Assembly (NCBI GenBank): GCA_965116665.1
Contig: OZ220709.1
Span: 1,984,001-2,048,000 of the forward strand
Direction: 5' to 3'
DNA: 64,000 bases
From: Aldehydirespirator sp965116665
GTDB taxonomy: Bacteria > Actinomycetota > Acidimicrobiia > Acidimicrobiales > Aldehydirespiratoraceae
The position numbers were made by a program, and so were the translations under genes. This document shows, piece after piece, positions 7,708 to 16,400 of the stretch. A model generated the notes under the pieces. It made no database searches. It was not told the DNA's origin and saw nothing but the letters and a program-made list of their open reading frames with translations. Numbering within the stretch: the stretch's first letter is position 1; the number at the start of each line of letters is the position of its first letter.

Positions 7708-7757
7708 AGGCTGCCGCAGCCACCTATCGGGGCAACGAGCGGGACGGGAGCGGGGCG

Positions 7758-10124
7758 GTGACCCCGAGCCCCGCATCGCCGGACCGAAACGCCCAGGCAG
7801 CCGGGGTCGAGGCCTCGGAGGCGGCGGGCCGGTTCGTCGGGCAGTCTGTCAGGCGCGTCGAGGACCGGCGCCTCGTCTCCGGCACCGGCGTGTACGTCGA
7901 CGACGTCCGCGTGCCGGGAATGCTCCACGCCGCGTTCCTGAGGAGCGACCTGGCCAGGGCCCGCATCCGGAGCCTCGACCCCTCGGCGGCCGCGGCCGCG
8001 GACGGCGTGATCGCGGTGCTCACCGCCGAGGACCTGAACCATCACGTCGATTCCCTGCGATCCTCGGTCAACCCTCCGGAGGCGGCCACCGTCCCGGGCC
8101 ATGTGCTGGCCCCCGGCGATGTGCGCTTCGCGGGCGATCCGGTAGCGCTGGTCGTCGCCGAGGACCGGTACCTGGCCGAGGACGCCCTGGAACTCATCGA
8201 CGTCGATTACGAGCCCTTGGCTCCGGTGGTCGACTACGAGCAGGCCGCCACCAGCCCCCACCTGGTCCATCCCGAGTTGGGAACCAACCTGGGCGCCTCC
8301 GGCTCCGGTCCGGATCCAGAGCTGGCTCGAGTGCTCGAGTCGGCCCACCTCGTTGTGACCGAGACCTTCCATCAGCAGCGGCAGTGCAACATGCCCATGG
8401 AGACCCGGGGCCTGGTCGCCCACTGGCAGCGGCACGCCGGACGCCTCGACCTGTGGGCATCAACCCAGAGCCCCCACGAGTTGGCGTTCACCGCGGCCCG
8501 CATCCTCGGAATCGGCGAGCACCAGGTGCGAGTCCACATGGGAGACGTGGGCGGAGCGTTCGGCCAGAAGGCGTACTCGGGACGCGACGAGATGGCCGTG
8601 CTGCTCGCAGCCCGCGACCTGGGCCGGCCCATCAAGTGGATCGAGGACCGCCGCGAGAACCTGATGGCCTCCAACTCGGCCCGGGTGGACCGGCTCACCG
8701 TGACGATGGCAGTCGATTCCGGCGGGCGGATCCTGGGAGCGGAGATCGACCACCTCAGCGACAGCGGCGCCTACCCCCTGGGGGGCGCGCCCGCCAAGAG
8801 CGCGCTGATGGTCTCGATGTTCCCCGGCCCGTACCGCGTCGGAAGGCTGGGATGGTCCACGGCCACCGTGTTCACCAACACGGTGGGCCGGGGCGCGTAC
8901 CGGGGTCCGTGGCAGATGGAGACGGTGGGCCGGGAGCTGATGATGGACCTCGTGGCCCGGGAACTGGGCATGGACCCTCTCGACTTCCGCCGCCGCAACG
9001 TGATCGAGCGGGCCGAGCTGCCTTATACGTCGGCCACGGGACGGGTCTACGAGCGGATCTCCCCGGCGGAGACGCTGGAGCAGGCGGCAGAAATGATCGG
9101 CTACCGGGCGTTCCGGGTGGAGCAGGCCGACGCCCGCGCCGAGGGGCGCCTGCTGGGGATGGGCCTCAGCCTGTTCGTCGAGCCGACTTCGATGGGCATG
9201 GGAGCGTTCGGCGCCGATGGGGCGGTGGTCAGGGTCGAACCTGACGGCAGCGTCACGGTGTACATGGGGACCGGCTCTCACGGCCAGAGCCTGGAGACCA
9301 CCATCGCGCAGGTGGTGGCCGACGAGCTCGGCGTCGACATGGACAAGGTCGCGCTCCGCCAGGGCGACGGCACTCCCTACGGCTTCGGGACAGGGGGCAG
9401 CCGCAGTGCGGTGATCGCGGGCGGGGCGGCCCGGGCCGCGGCCTCGGGTGTGCGGTCCCGGATAGCGCGGATCGCCGCCCACCTGCTGGAAGCGGCCCCC
9501 GAGGACGTGATGGTCGATCGGGGATCGGCGTTCGTGGCGGGGACGCCGGCCCGGCGCGTCTCCGTGGCTGAGGTGGCCGATGTGGCCTACCGGCGCCCGC
9601 AGTCGCTCCCGGAGGATGTGCCCGAGGGCCTCGAGCACACCGCCCGCTACCGGGCGCCCGAGGTCACCCACTCCAACGCGGCCCATGCCTGCATCTGCGA
9701 GGTCGACTCCGACACCGGGATGGCGCGAATCCTGAGGTACGTGGTCAGCGAGGACTGCGGCAACATGGTCAACCCGACGGTCGTCGAGGGCCAGATCGCG
9801 GGCGGTGTCGTGCAGGGGATCGGCGGGGCCCTCTACGAGTGGGCGCCCTACGACGAGGACGGCAACCCGCGGGCCACCACCTTGCTCGACTATGTGATGC
9901 CCGCCGCGGCGGAGGTGCCCATCCTTGAGTACGGCCATGTGGTGACTCCGTCGGACACTCCCGGCGGGCACAAAGGGGTGGGGGAGGGCGGCGCCATCGG
10001 CGCGCCGGCCTGCGTCGTGAACGCGGTGAACGACGCGCTGGCGCCCCTCGGGGTCAGGCTCACCCGCCAGCCGCTCACACCCGACGCGATCCTGTCGGCC
10101 ATCGCGGCTAGGGAGCGGCGCTAG
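7758..10124 (+). CDS. Molybdenum hydroxylase large subunit (xanthine/CO dehydrogenase family)
   Basis: This 788-aa protein carries the molybdopterin-cytosine-dinucleotide domains of the family. GDVGGAFGQK is near residues 261-270, AYRGPW near 380-385 and the active-site loop GVGEGG with the base-catalyst Glu743. I start at GTG 7758 with GGGAG just upstream; the frame is open to 7263 without similarity. AYRG rather than the CO-dehydrogenase AYRCSFR loop argues against a true carbon-monoxide enzyme. The 2Fe-2S and FAD subunits that normally accompany it are not encoded nearby, so partners must come from elsewhere. It ends in a 4-base tail-to-tail overlap with the aminotransferase. Confidence 0.9.
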   Translation: MTPSPASPDRNAQAAGVEASEAAGRFVGQSVRRVEDRRLVSGTGVYVDDVRVPGMLHAAFLRSDLARARIRSLDPSAAAAADGVIAVLTAEDLNHHVDSLRSSVNPPEAATVPGHVLAPGDVRFAGDPVALVVAEDRYLAEDALELIDVDYEPLAPVVDYEQAATSPHLVHPELGTNLGASGSGPDPELARVLESAHLVVTETFHQQRQCNMPMETRGLVAHWQRHAGRLDLWASTQSPHELAFTAARILGIGEHQVRVHMGDVGGAFGQKAYSGRDEMAVLLAARDLGRPIKWIEDRRENLMASNSARVDRLTVTMAVDSGGRILGAEIDHLSDSGAYPLGGAPAKSALMVSMFPGPYRVGRLGWSTATVFTNTVGRGAYRGPWQMETVGRELMMDLVARELGMDPLDFRRRNVIERAELPYTSATGRVYERISPAETLEQAAEMIGYRAFRVEQADARAEGRLLGMGLSLFVEPTSMGMGAFGADGAVVRVEPDGSVTVYMGTGSHGQSLETTIAQVVADELGVDMDKVALRQGDGTPYGFGTGGSRSAVIAGGAARAAASGVRSRIARIAAHLLEAAPEDVMVDRGSAFVAGTPARRVSVAEVADVAYRRPQSLPEDVPEGLEHTARYRAPEVTHSNAAHACICEVDSDTGMARILRYVVSEDCGNMVNPTVVEGQIAGGVVQGIGGALYEWAPYDEDGNPRATTLLDYVMPAAAEVPILEYGHVVTPSDTPGGHKGVGEGGAIGAPACVVNAVNDALAPLGVRLTRQPLTPDAILSAIAARERR

Positions 10125-11416
10125 GGGGCGGAGACGGCCATCGCTTCGGCGATCACCTCCAGCGTCTCGCCGATGTCCTCGCTGGTGTGGGCCACCGAGA
10201 CGTAGAACTTGCCGGAGCTGAGCACGCCTCGTCGGGCGCACTCCAGCAGGAACCGCCCGGCTCTGGCCGAGTCGGCTCGCTTGAGGTCAGCGACGTCACC
10301 AATGGGGTGCTCGGCGAAGGCGATCTGCACGACTGGGCCGTCACCGAGCAACTGCACTCCGGCGCCCTGACTGGCCGCGATCCGCTCGATGCCCTGCCTG
10401 AGCAGGCGGGTCGTCGACTCGAGTCGGTCGTAGGTGCCGGGCCGGCTGAGCACGCCGAGGGTGGCCAGCCCGGCCGCGGCGCACAGCGGGTTGCCGTTGA
10501 GGGTGTTGCCGTAGTAGGCGGCGCCGGTGCTGGCGAGGCCGCCCTGGGGCCGGGCCACGTTGATGATCTCCGCGGCGCCGGCGATGCCGGTCATCGGCAT
10601 CCCGTTGGTGAGGGCCTTGCCGAACGTGGCCAGGTCGGGCACCACCCCGTAGCGCTCCTGGGCCCCACCTAGCGCGAAGCGGAAGCCCGTCACCATCTCG
10701 TCGAAGATGAGCAGCACCTCCTGGCCGGCGGTGACCTCCCGGAGCATCTGGAGGAACCCCGGCGCGGCGACCAGGCACCTCTGCATGGGCTCGCAGATGA
10801 CCGCGGCCAGCTCGCCCGCGTTGCGCCGGATCAGGTCCTCGGTCATCGCGAAGTCGTTCCAGCGTGACACGATCACGTCGTCGGCAACGCCGGCGGGCAC
10901 GCCTCCCGAGTCGAAGGTCCCGCGCGGGTACTGCAAGGGCTCCGAGAAGGCGTTCATCATGCCCACGTCGTGCGAGCCGTGGAAGCCGCCCGCGAACTTC
11001 AGGATCTTGGGCCTGCCGGTGAACACCCGGGCGAAGCGCAGGGCGTAGAGGGTGGCCTCCAGGCCGGAGGAGGCGAACTTGACCTGCTGCGCGCACGGCA
11101 TGACCTCGGTGATGCGTTGGGCCAGCTCGACGGTGGGGGAGTTGAGCACGTAGAACGTGGATCCCCGGGCGGCCTGCTCGGCGATCGCGGCCGCCACCTC
11201 GGGATGGGCGTGACCGAGCAGCGCCGGGCCGCTGCCCAGCATGTAGTCGATGTAGCGGCGGCCGTCGAGGTCGTGGAGATGGGCTCCCGATCCTGCGGCC
11301 GCCACCACGGCCAAGTCGTCGGGCATGCGGAACTGCCCGCTCACGGTGCCGTCCATCAACTGGTGGGCCAGCCTCAAGACTTCGTGGCGCTCGAGCGGGG
11401 GCTGGGACTCCTCCAA
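10121..11416 (-). CDS. Class III aminotransferase, glutamate-1-semialdehyde aminomutase-like
   Basis: This 431-aa PLP enzyme has YIDYMLGSGPALLGHAHP near the N-terminus, EPMQR and LIFDEMVTGFR (the PLP-binding Asp). The Schiff-base lysine is in ATFGKALTNGMP. The layout is that of GSA aminomutases and related omega-aminotransferases. In this catabolic context a role in amino-group removal is likelier than heme synthesis. No ATG is in frame near the start; TTG 11416 is the best choice, preceded by a TAGAAT -10-like sequence. Alternatively translation starts at an ATG about 23 codons downstream (MDGTVSGQF). Confidence 0.86.
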   Translation of the reverse strand: MEESQPPLERHEVLRLAHQLMDGTVSGQFRMPDDLAVVAAAGSGAHLHDLDGRRYIDYMLGSGPALLGHAHPEVAAAIAEQAARGSTFYVLNSPTVELAQRITEVMPCAQQVKFASSGLEATLYALRFARVFTGRPKILKFAGGFHGSHDVGMMNAFSEPLQYPRGTFDSGGVPAGVADDVIVSRWNDFAMTEDLIRRNAGELAAVICEPMQRCLVAAPGFLQMLREVTAGQEVLLIFDEMVTGFRFALGGAQERYGVVPDLATFGKALTNGMPMTGIAGAAEIINVARPQGGLASTGAAYYGNTLNGNPLCAAAGLATLGVLSRPGTYDRLESTTRLLRQGIERIAASQGAGVQLLGDGPVVQIAFAEHPIGDVADLKRADSARAGRFLLECARRGVLSSGKFYVSVAHTSEDIGETLEVIAEAMAVSAP

Positions 11417-11424
11417 GATGGCTA

Positions 11425-11446
11425 TTCTATGATCATCATGACATCG
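11425..11446. promoter_or_regulatory. Shared-motif site (CTATGATCAT type) between divergent genes
   Basis: TTCTATGATCATCATGACATCG contains the palindrome ATGATCAT. It sits in the very short gap between the aminotransferase (leftward) and the VOC gene (rightward). Overlapping -10-like boxes TATTCT (plus strand) and TAGAAT (minus strand) lie next to it, each about 9 bases from a start codon. The same core recurs near 23987, 45134, 46864 and 59853. Confidence 0.45.
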
Positions 11447-11947
11447 ATTTGGCACTTCGCCCTGGCCGTGCCCGACCTCGAAGAGGCGATGGTGCAGGTC
11501 GGGCGAGCCTTCGGTGTGACATGGCGTCCGATTCACCGGGCCGAGACCGTGCTGCGAGACGAGCACGGCCAGCAGCACCAGGTGGAGTGCGTCTTCACGT
11601 TCTCGGAGGGAGGCCCGCCATCGATCGAAATGTGGCAGGCGGTGCCGGGCACACCGTTGGCCGCGCCCGGCGACACCTGGTTGCACCACATCGGCTACTG
11701 GGTGGACGATCTGCCCGAGGAGTCGGACCGGTTGGACGGTCTCGGCTGGCCGTGCTTCATGAACGCCCACAGCGTGGCCGTGCACCGCGGGCCTGGCGGG
11801 CTGATGCTCGAGCCGTGCGACGTGCACCGGGACCGGCCCTTCCTGCGGGACCTGTTCCCGCCGGACAGCACCCACCACGGGCCGCCCGACAACAACGACC
11901 CCAAGCACTACCGCATAGGGGCCGACTACCACCAGCCGGTCGACTAG
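11438..11947 (+). CDS. VOC (glyoxalase/dioxygenase fold) family protein
   Basis: This 169-aa protein starts with the VOC strand IWHFALAVPDLEEAMVQVG. A second half begins with WLHHIGYWVDDLPEESDRL, whose histidine would bind metal, then GGLMLEP for the distal Glu. This is the paired beta-alpha-beta-beta-beta layout of glyoxalase I, ring-cleaving dioxygenases and epimerases. The reaction cannot be told. ATGs at 11429 and 11438 are both in frame; I use 11438. No ribosome binding site is visible, so a leaderless transcript is possible. Confidence 0.82.
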   Translation: MTSIWHFALAVPDLEEAMVQVGRAFGVTWRPIHRAETVLRDEHGQQHQVECVFTFSEGGPPSIEMWQAVPGTPLAAPGDTWLHHIGYWVDDLPEESDRLDGLGWPCFMNAHSVAVHRGPGGLMLEPCDVHRDRPFLRDLFPPDSTHHGPPDNNDPKHYRIGADYHQPVD

Positions 11948-11978
11948 AGGCCGAACGGGTAGGCGGCAATGGTGCCCT

Positions 11979-12021
11979 GGTTTCAGGAGTCATGGTTTCA
12001 GGAGTCATGGTTTCAGGAGCC
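11979..12021 (+). repeat. Triple 15-bp tandem repeat carrying start codons
   Basis: The unit GGTTTCAGGAGTCAT occurs twice in full, followed by a third partial copy ending GCC. The period is 15, so it preserves the reading frame. Each unit junction contains AGGAG followed by ATG, so the repeat supplies alternative ribosome binding site and start pairs (ATG 11992, ATG 12007) for the sulfotransferase. Copy-number change could add or remove five residues. Confidence 0.8.
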
Positions 12022-13230
12022 GGGATCAGTACCGGGTTCGCAGCCCGGCCCGGTGCCAGCCCGCGACGCCCTCCTGTGGTGAGCGTCGGGCACCTGATCG
12101 AACAGGCTCGCCGCCGGGCCGGAGAAGACGCGGGCGAGTTCCAGAGCCGTTCGTTCGAGGAGGGCCTCGGGGTGCTGGCCAGGTCGATCAACACCTGCGA
12201 CCGGATCACGCCTGCAGGCCGTAGCCGGCTCGAGGGCCTGATCGTGGACCACCTGGTCCGGCGGCTGAGCATCGACCGGTACCTCGCCGAGCACCCCGAG
12301 GCGACCGCGGCCGAGGTGGCACAGCCGGTGTTCGTGATGGGCATGCCCCGCACCGGCACCACTGCGGTCATCAACCTGCTGGCCTGTGACCCAGCCAGGC
12401 GGACAGTGCTGCGCTGGACACTGGAGGAGCCGGTCCCGCCGCCCGAGGCCGACCGGCTCTACACCGATCCAAGGTGCCTGGCGGCCCTTGAGCGCCAGCA
12501 GCGGGCGATAGCGGAGGGCCTGGCTGGCACGAACATCCGGTTCGAGTGGGCCGACTCGCCCGCGGAGTGCGTCCATGTGATGAACCACGACTTCAAGGCC
12601 ATGCAGTGGGAGGCGTCAGCCCCCATGCCGGCCTACACCGAGTTCATCTACTCCTGCGACATGACCTCGGCCTACACCTTCCATCGCCGCTACCTTCAGG
12701 TGCTGCAGCACCGCGCCCCCGGTCCCTGGGCCCTCAAGGGGCCGTCGCATGCCCTGTGGCTGCCCACCCTGCTCAGCATCTATCCCGACGCCCGGCTGAT
12801 ATGGACCCACCGGGATCCGTGCACCGCGGTCGCTTCGCTGTGCAGCCTCATGGCCAACTCGCACCGCCGCAACTGTGCGGAGGCCGACCTGGAGTACCTC
12901 AGCCGGAACGTCCCGCTCGGCCTGGCCGAGCACGTCGGGCGCCCCATGGCCATGCTCGACGAGATCGGCGAACGGATCCACCACATCCAGTACGCCGGCC
13001 TGGTGGGAGGCGAGATCGACACCATGAGAGGCCTGTACCGGTGGCTCGGCGACGAGCTGACCCCGGCCGTCGAGTCCCGGATGCGGACCTGGCTCAGCGA
13101 GGGCCGGCAAGCCAGACTGGGGCCGCACCGCTACGCCCTGGAGGAATTCGGGCTGGAGCGGGCCGCGATCGCGTCCCTCTTCTCGGACTACATCAGCCAC
13201 TTCGACATACCTGCGGAGACAGGGCGATGA
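11992..13230 (+). CDS. Sulfotransferase family protein
   Basis: This protein of about 412 aa has the PAPS-binding 5' loop VFVMGMPRTGTTAVINLL near residue 110. The 3'-phosphate region WTHRDPCTAVASLCSLM follows near 268. This is the pattern of bacterial Sulfotransfer_3 proteins, which move sulfate from PAPS to hydroxyl groups. The start is ambiguous: ATG 11992 and 12007 lie in a tandem repeat, and GTG 12079 begins the conserved helix (VGHLIEQARRR). Its stop overlaps the start of the sulfatase-like MBL gene (ATGA), so the two are translated together. Pairing with a sulfatase-like protein suggests sulfate-ester metabolism. Confidence 0.84.
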   Translation: MVSGVMVSGAGISTGFAARPGASPRRPPVVSVGHLIEQARRRAGEDAGEFQSRSFEEGLGVLARSINTCDRITPAGRSRLEGLIVDHLVRRLSIDRYLAEHPEATAAEVAQPVFVMGMPRTGTTAVINLLACDPARRTVLRWTLEEPVPPPEADRLYTDPRCLAALERQQRAIAEGLAGTNIRFEWADSPAECVHVMNHDFKAMQWEASAPMPAYTEFIYSCDMTSAYTFHRRYLQVLQHRAPGPWALKGPSHALWLPTLLSIYPDARLIWTHRDPCTAVASLCSLMANSHRRNCAEADLEYLSRNVPLGLAEHVGRPMAMLDEIGERIHHIQYAGLVGGEIDTMRGLYRWLGDELTPAVESRMRTWLSEGRQARLGPHRYALEEFGLERAAIASLFSDYISHFDIPAETGR

Positions 13231-14483
13231 ACCAGGAAGAACCAGAACTGGCCCGCGTCACCCGGCAAGGCGCGTCGACCGACGCATCCATCGATGCGGT
13301 GGCGATCAACGACTTCATACACATGTCCTTCGGGGTGACCAACAGCTACCTGGTCACCACCGCCGACCGGTCGGTCGCGGTGAACGCCGGATCCGAGCAG
13401 GAGGCCCGACGGGCTCATCTGCCCCGCTACCAGCGCATAGATCCGCGCCCTCCCGCCTACATCATCACCACCCAGAGCCACCGCGACCACATGGGCGGGG
13501 TTCCGGTGCTGGCCGGACCGGACACCCGCTGGGTCGCTCACGAGAGCTCCACCCGGTGGCGGGCCGACGTCCGGATGCTCCACGACGTTTATCTGCGCCG
13601 CCGCAACGTGCTGTGGAGCACCGTGCTCAACGACGTGGTGGAGTTGGGGAACCGGGCCGGTCCCGACCGCGAGCCTGACCTTCTGGTGGGCGACTCATGG
13701 ACGGCAGAGGTGGGCGGTCGACGCTTCGAGCTGCTGGCCACCCCGGGCGGGGAGACCACCGACTCGCTGGTGGTGTGGCTGCCCGACGACGGCGCCGTCT
13801 TCACCAGCAACCTCCTCGGCCCCGTATTCGGGGGCATGCCCAACCTGACCACCCTGCGGGGCGACAAGCTGCGCTCGGCCCAGCAGTTCGTGTCGTCGCT
13901 GGAGCGGGTCCGCGACCTCGAACCCGAGCTGCTGATCACCGGCCACGGAGACCCGATCCGGGGCGCGGGAACGATCCGCGCCGAACTGGACCGGATCCGC
14001 GACGCCATCGCGTACGTCCACGACCGGACGGTGGAGGGGATGCTGGCCGGCAAGAGCCTGGCCGAGGTCATGGCCGAGGCTGAGCCCCCCGAGGATCTGC
14101 GCCTGCCCGAGGCCCACGGCAAGGCGTCATGGAACGCCCGGTCGATCTGGCACGAGTACCTCGGATGGTTCCTGATGGAGTCCACCACCGAGCTGTACCC
14201 GGTGCCGGCCTCCTCGGTGGCGGCCGATCTGGTGGAGCTGGCCGGGGCGCCGGCGCTCGCCGCCCGGGCCCGCGCCCACCTCGACGAGGGAAGACCGGTG
14301 GAATCACTCCATCTCAGCGACGTGGTTCTGCACGCCGATCCCGGCCATCGGGGCGCGCTGGACGCCCGGCTGGACGCGCTGCAGGAGTTGCTCAAGTGCA
14401 GCCGGAGCGAGAACCTGAGCGAGGTGATGTGGCTCCGAAGCCAGATCAGCGACACCGAACGGAGGCTCGCCGATGAGCGATGA
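13227..14483 (+). CDS. MBL-fold hydrolase with alkylsulfatase-type dimerisation domain
   Basis: This 418-aa protein has an N-terminal metallo-beta-lactamase fold (about residues 25-245: SYLVTTADRSVAVNAGS, TTQSHRDHMGG, LLATPGGETTDSLVVWLPDD, LLITGHGDP). It continues with a sequence like the alkylsulfatase dimerisation domain (ASWNARSIWHEYLGWFLME, ELYPV). The first histidine of the HxHxDH zinc motif is Gln here (QSHRDH), so the zinc site is atypical. It overlaps the sulfotransferase by 4 bases and the following SDR by 11, so it is one operon. Confidence 0.82.
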   Translation: MNQEEPELARVTRQGASTDASIDAVAINDFIHMSFGVTNSYLVTTADRSVAVNAGSEQEARRAHLPRYQRIDPRPPAYIITTQSHRDHMGGVPVLAGPDTRWVAHESSTRWRADVRMLHDVYLRRRNVLWSTVLNDVVELGNRAGPDREPDLLVGDSWTAEVGGRRFELLATPGGETTDSLVVWLPDDGAVFTSNLLGPVFGGMPNLTTLRGDKLRSAQQFVSSLERVRDLEPELLITGHGDPIRGAGTIRAELDRIRDAIAYVHDRTVEGMLAGKSLAEVMAEAEPPEDLRLPEAHGKASWNARSIWHEYLGWFLMESTTELYPVPASSVAADLVELAGAPALAARARAHLDEGRPVESLHLSDVVLHADPGHRGALDARLDALQELLKCSRSENLSEVMWLRSQISDTERRLADER

Positions 14484-15309
14484 GACCCGGGACTGGGCCG
14501 AGGTGGCGGCTGAGACGGCGCGTGAGGCAGTGGCCGCGGTCGGATCGTTCGATCTGAGCGGCAAAGTCGCACTGGTCACCGGCGGCAACCGCGGCATCGG
14601 CCTGGCCGCCGCCGCCGGTCTGGCCGCCGCCGGCGCGTCGGTGGCGCTGTGGGGCCGCGACGAGGCCCGGAACGCGTCGGCTGCGACCCTGCTCGAAGAC
14701 CTGGCCACTGCGCCGGTTCTCACCGACCGGGTGGACGTCGCCGACGCGGCCGCGGTCAGGGCCGGTTTCGGCCGGGTCGTAGCCGATCTCGGCCGGGTCG
14801 ACTGCGTGTTCGCCAACGCAGGCATCGCCGAGCACGCGGCTTCGTTCCTGGACATCACCGACGCCTCCCGCGACCGGGTCCTGCAGACGAACCTCCTCGG
14901 CTCGTGGTCCACCGTCGGCGCGGCACTGTCGCACATGGTCGACCGGCACGAACGCGGCGATCCGGGCGGATCCATCGTGGTCAACGGCAGCCTGGCCGTC
15001 GCCCGCGGGCTGAGCGGAGGGGAGCACTACGCGGTGGCCAAGGCCGGGCTGGGCGCGCTGGTCAGGGGCGTGGCCGCGGGGTACGGCCGGTTGGGCGTGC
15101 GGGCCAACATGGTCTGCCCGGGCTACATCGAGCGGGACGGCATGCCGGGCCGATTCGCGGCCAAGCTGGCCGCCAGGGGACCGGTGCCGCGCTACGGCCG
15201 CCCCGGCGAGATCGCCGGCATCGTCGTCTACCTAGCCAGCGACGCCTCCGCCTACCACAACGGCGACACGATCACCATCGACGGGGGATGGTCGATCGAT
15301 GTCAAGTAA
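14473..15309 (+). CDS. Short-chain dehydrogenase/reductase (SDR)
   Basis: This 278-aa classical SDR has an N-terminal extension of about 25 residues. The NAD(P) loop is TGGNRGIG, followed by NAG (ANAGIAEH), a serine in VVNGSLAVARG and the catalytic pair HYAVAKAG (YxxxK). It ends with the usual DGGWSIDVK tail. Substrate unknown. The gene overlaps both neighbours (MBL protein and VOC protein), indicating one transcript from about 11438 to 15808. Confidence 0.9.
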   Translation: MSDETRDWAEVAAETAREAVAAVGSFDLSGKVALVTGGNRGIGLAAAAGLAAAGASVALWGRDEARNASAATLLEDLATAPVLTDRVDVADAAAVRAGFGRVVADLGRVDCVFANAGIAEHAASFLDITDASRDRVLQTNLLGSWSTVGAALSHMVDRHERGDPGGSIVVNGSLAVARGLSGGEHYAVAKAGLGALVRGVAAGYGRLGVRANMVCPGYIERDGMPGRFAAKLAARGPVPRYGRPGEIAGIVVYLASDASAYHNGDTITIDGGWSIDVK

Positions 15310-15808
15310 CACGGAGGCGGCCGGCCCCCTGTCCGGCCTCGGCCTCGGACCGCCCGACCAGGTCTCCTTCGCGGTGGCCGACATGGCGCAGGCGGTGTCG
15401 ACCCTCAGCCCCCTCTTGGGCGAGTTCGATGTCCGCGAGGCCGTTCTGACGCCCGGATCGATCGTGCACCGGCACCGCGAGGCGGGAGCGCGGCTGCGGC
15501 TCGGGACCTGCCAATCCGGCGCGATCGAGATCGAGTTGGTGGAAGTGCTGGAAGGGGACTGGCCGACGGTTGATCACCTGGAGCGCCACGGGCCGGGCCT
15601 GCACCACATTCGCTTCGTGGTCGAGGACCTGGGCGCCAAGTCGTCCCAGATGCAGGCTGCGGGGTTCAGCGAGGTGCTCCGGGGCGTCTCGCCCCGCGGG
15701 TCTAAGTTTGCCTACCTGGAGGCGCCCGGGGTGCTCGGCCCGACGATGGTGGAGCTCCTGCAGCTACCGCCGGCCGAGGACACCGGCCCCCCGCCGGACC
15801 GCTCCTGA
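15299..15808 (+). CDS. VOC family protein, methylmalonyl-CoA epimerase-like
   Basis: This 169-aa protein has two VOC modules: DQVSFAVADMAQAVSTLSPLLG with IEIELVEVLEGD, and GLHHIRFVVEDLGAKSSQMQAAG with GVLGPTMVELLQ. Metal ligands H (LHHI) and E (MVELL) are visible. The first ligand position is Q (DQVSF) where many relatives have H. The layout resembles methylmalonyl-CoA epimerase and related racemases. It starts at ATG 15299, overlapping the SDR by 11 bases, and is convergent with the next gene. Confidence 0.8.
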   Translation: MSSNTEAAGPLSGLGLGPPDQVSFAVADMAQAVSTLSPLLGEFDVREAVLTPGSIVHRHREAGARLRLGTCQSGAIEIELVEVLEGDWPTVDHLERHGPGLHHIRFVVEDLGAKSSQMQAAGFSEVLRGVSPRGSKFAYLEAPGVLGPTMVELLQLPPAEDTGPPPDRS

Positions 15809-15815
15809 GCCCCGA

Positions 15816-16400
15816 TCACTCAGACTGGCCCAGCCGGTACCACGGATCGAGCCGGTCCCGCGAGCCGAGCGACCAGTCCGAGCCGAATGACCGCGCCCGC
15901 TCCTCGTCGATCGTCACCGTGTAGGTCCAGTCGAAGACCGCGGTGCGGTGGGCAATGAGCCACTGCCCGGCCCGTCTCTCGAAACGGTCCACGTACCTGA
16001 GGCCGATCACGTAGTCGAAGCGCTGGCCGACCTCGTCGGGCGCGCTGATCTGGTGAGCGATGCAGTATGTGTCCACGAAGGCACCGTCGCCGCGGACGCG
16101 GATGTTGGGCGGCGCGATGAAATGGTGGGTCGCCTCGTAGCGCTTGGACCGTTCTCCGCACACGAACCCGGCGAACTCTCTGGCCGGGCCCCGGAACATT
16201 CCGTGATCGTCGACTGCGTCGTCGTGGTAGCAGGACGCCATGAGGTCGGCGTCGGCGCGGTCAACGCCCCGCACGTAGCGCTTCAGGACGTCATGTATCT
16301 CCTCGCGGGCCAGCAACTCCTCGACGCTGACCGGCCCCAGGGAGGCGGTGGGATCGCCGGTGTTCACTGACCGCGATGGTACTGCTGACTTCTGCGGCAA
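15816..16400 (-). CDS. SnoaL-like (NTF2-fold) protein
   Basis: This 194-aa protein shows the SnoaL_4 pattern: EELLAREEIHDVLKRYVRGVDRADADLMASCYHDDAV, then THHFIAPPNIRVRGDGAFVDTYCIAHQ, then a WLIAHRTAVFDW strand. Such cone-shaped NTF2-fold proteins act as isomerases, hydratases or subunits of ring-hydroxylating oxygenases; no oxygenase subunit lies nearby. It is divergent from the GntR regulator, so the 66-base gap likely holds both promoters. Confidence 0.8.
   Translation of the reverse strand: MPQKSAVPSRSVNTGDPTASLGPVSVEELLAREEIHDVLKRYVRGVDRADADLMASCYHDDAVDDHGMFRGPAREFAGFVCGERSKRYEATHHFIAPPNIRVRGDGAFVDTYCIAHQISAPDEVGQRFDYVIGLRYVDRFERRAGQWLIAHRTAVFDWTYTVTIDEERARSFGSDWSLGSRDRLDPWYRLGQSE

Noticed and set aside
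7263..7757. N-terminal extension of the molybdenum hydroxylase frame
   Set aside because: It overlaps the PPOX gene and a promoter gap, and similarity begins only after GTG 7758.
8460..10241. 593-aa minus-strand frame opposite the molybdenum hydroxylase
   Set aside because: Shadow of a gene with intact active-site motifs; no recognisable domain.
10121..10300. Assignment of the class III aminotransferase as the heme-biosynthesis hemL gene
   Set aside because: No other tetrapyrrole genes are nearby and the context is catabolic; close omega-aminotransferases share the same motifs.
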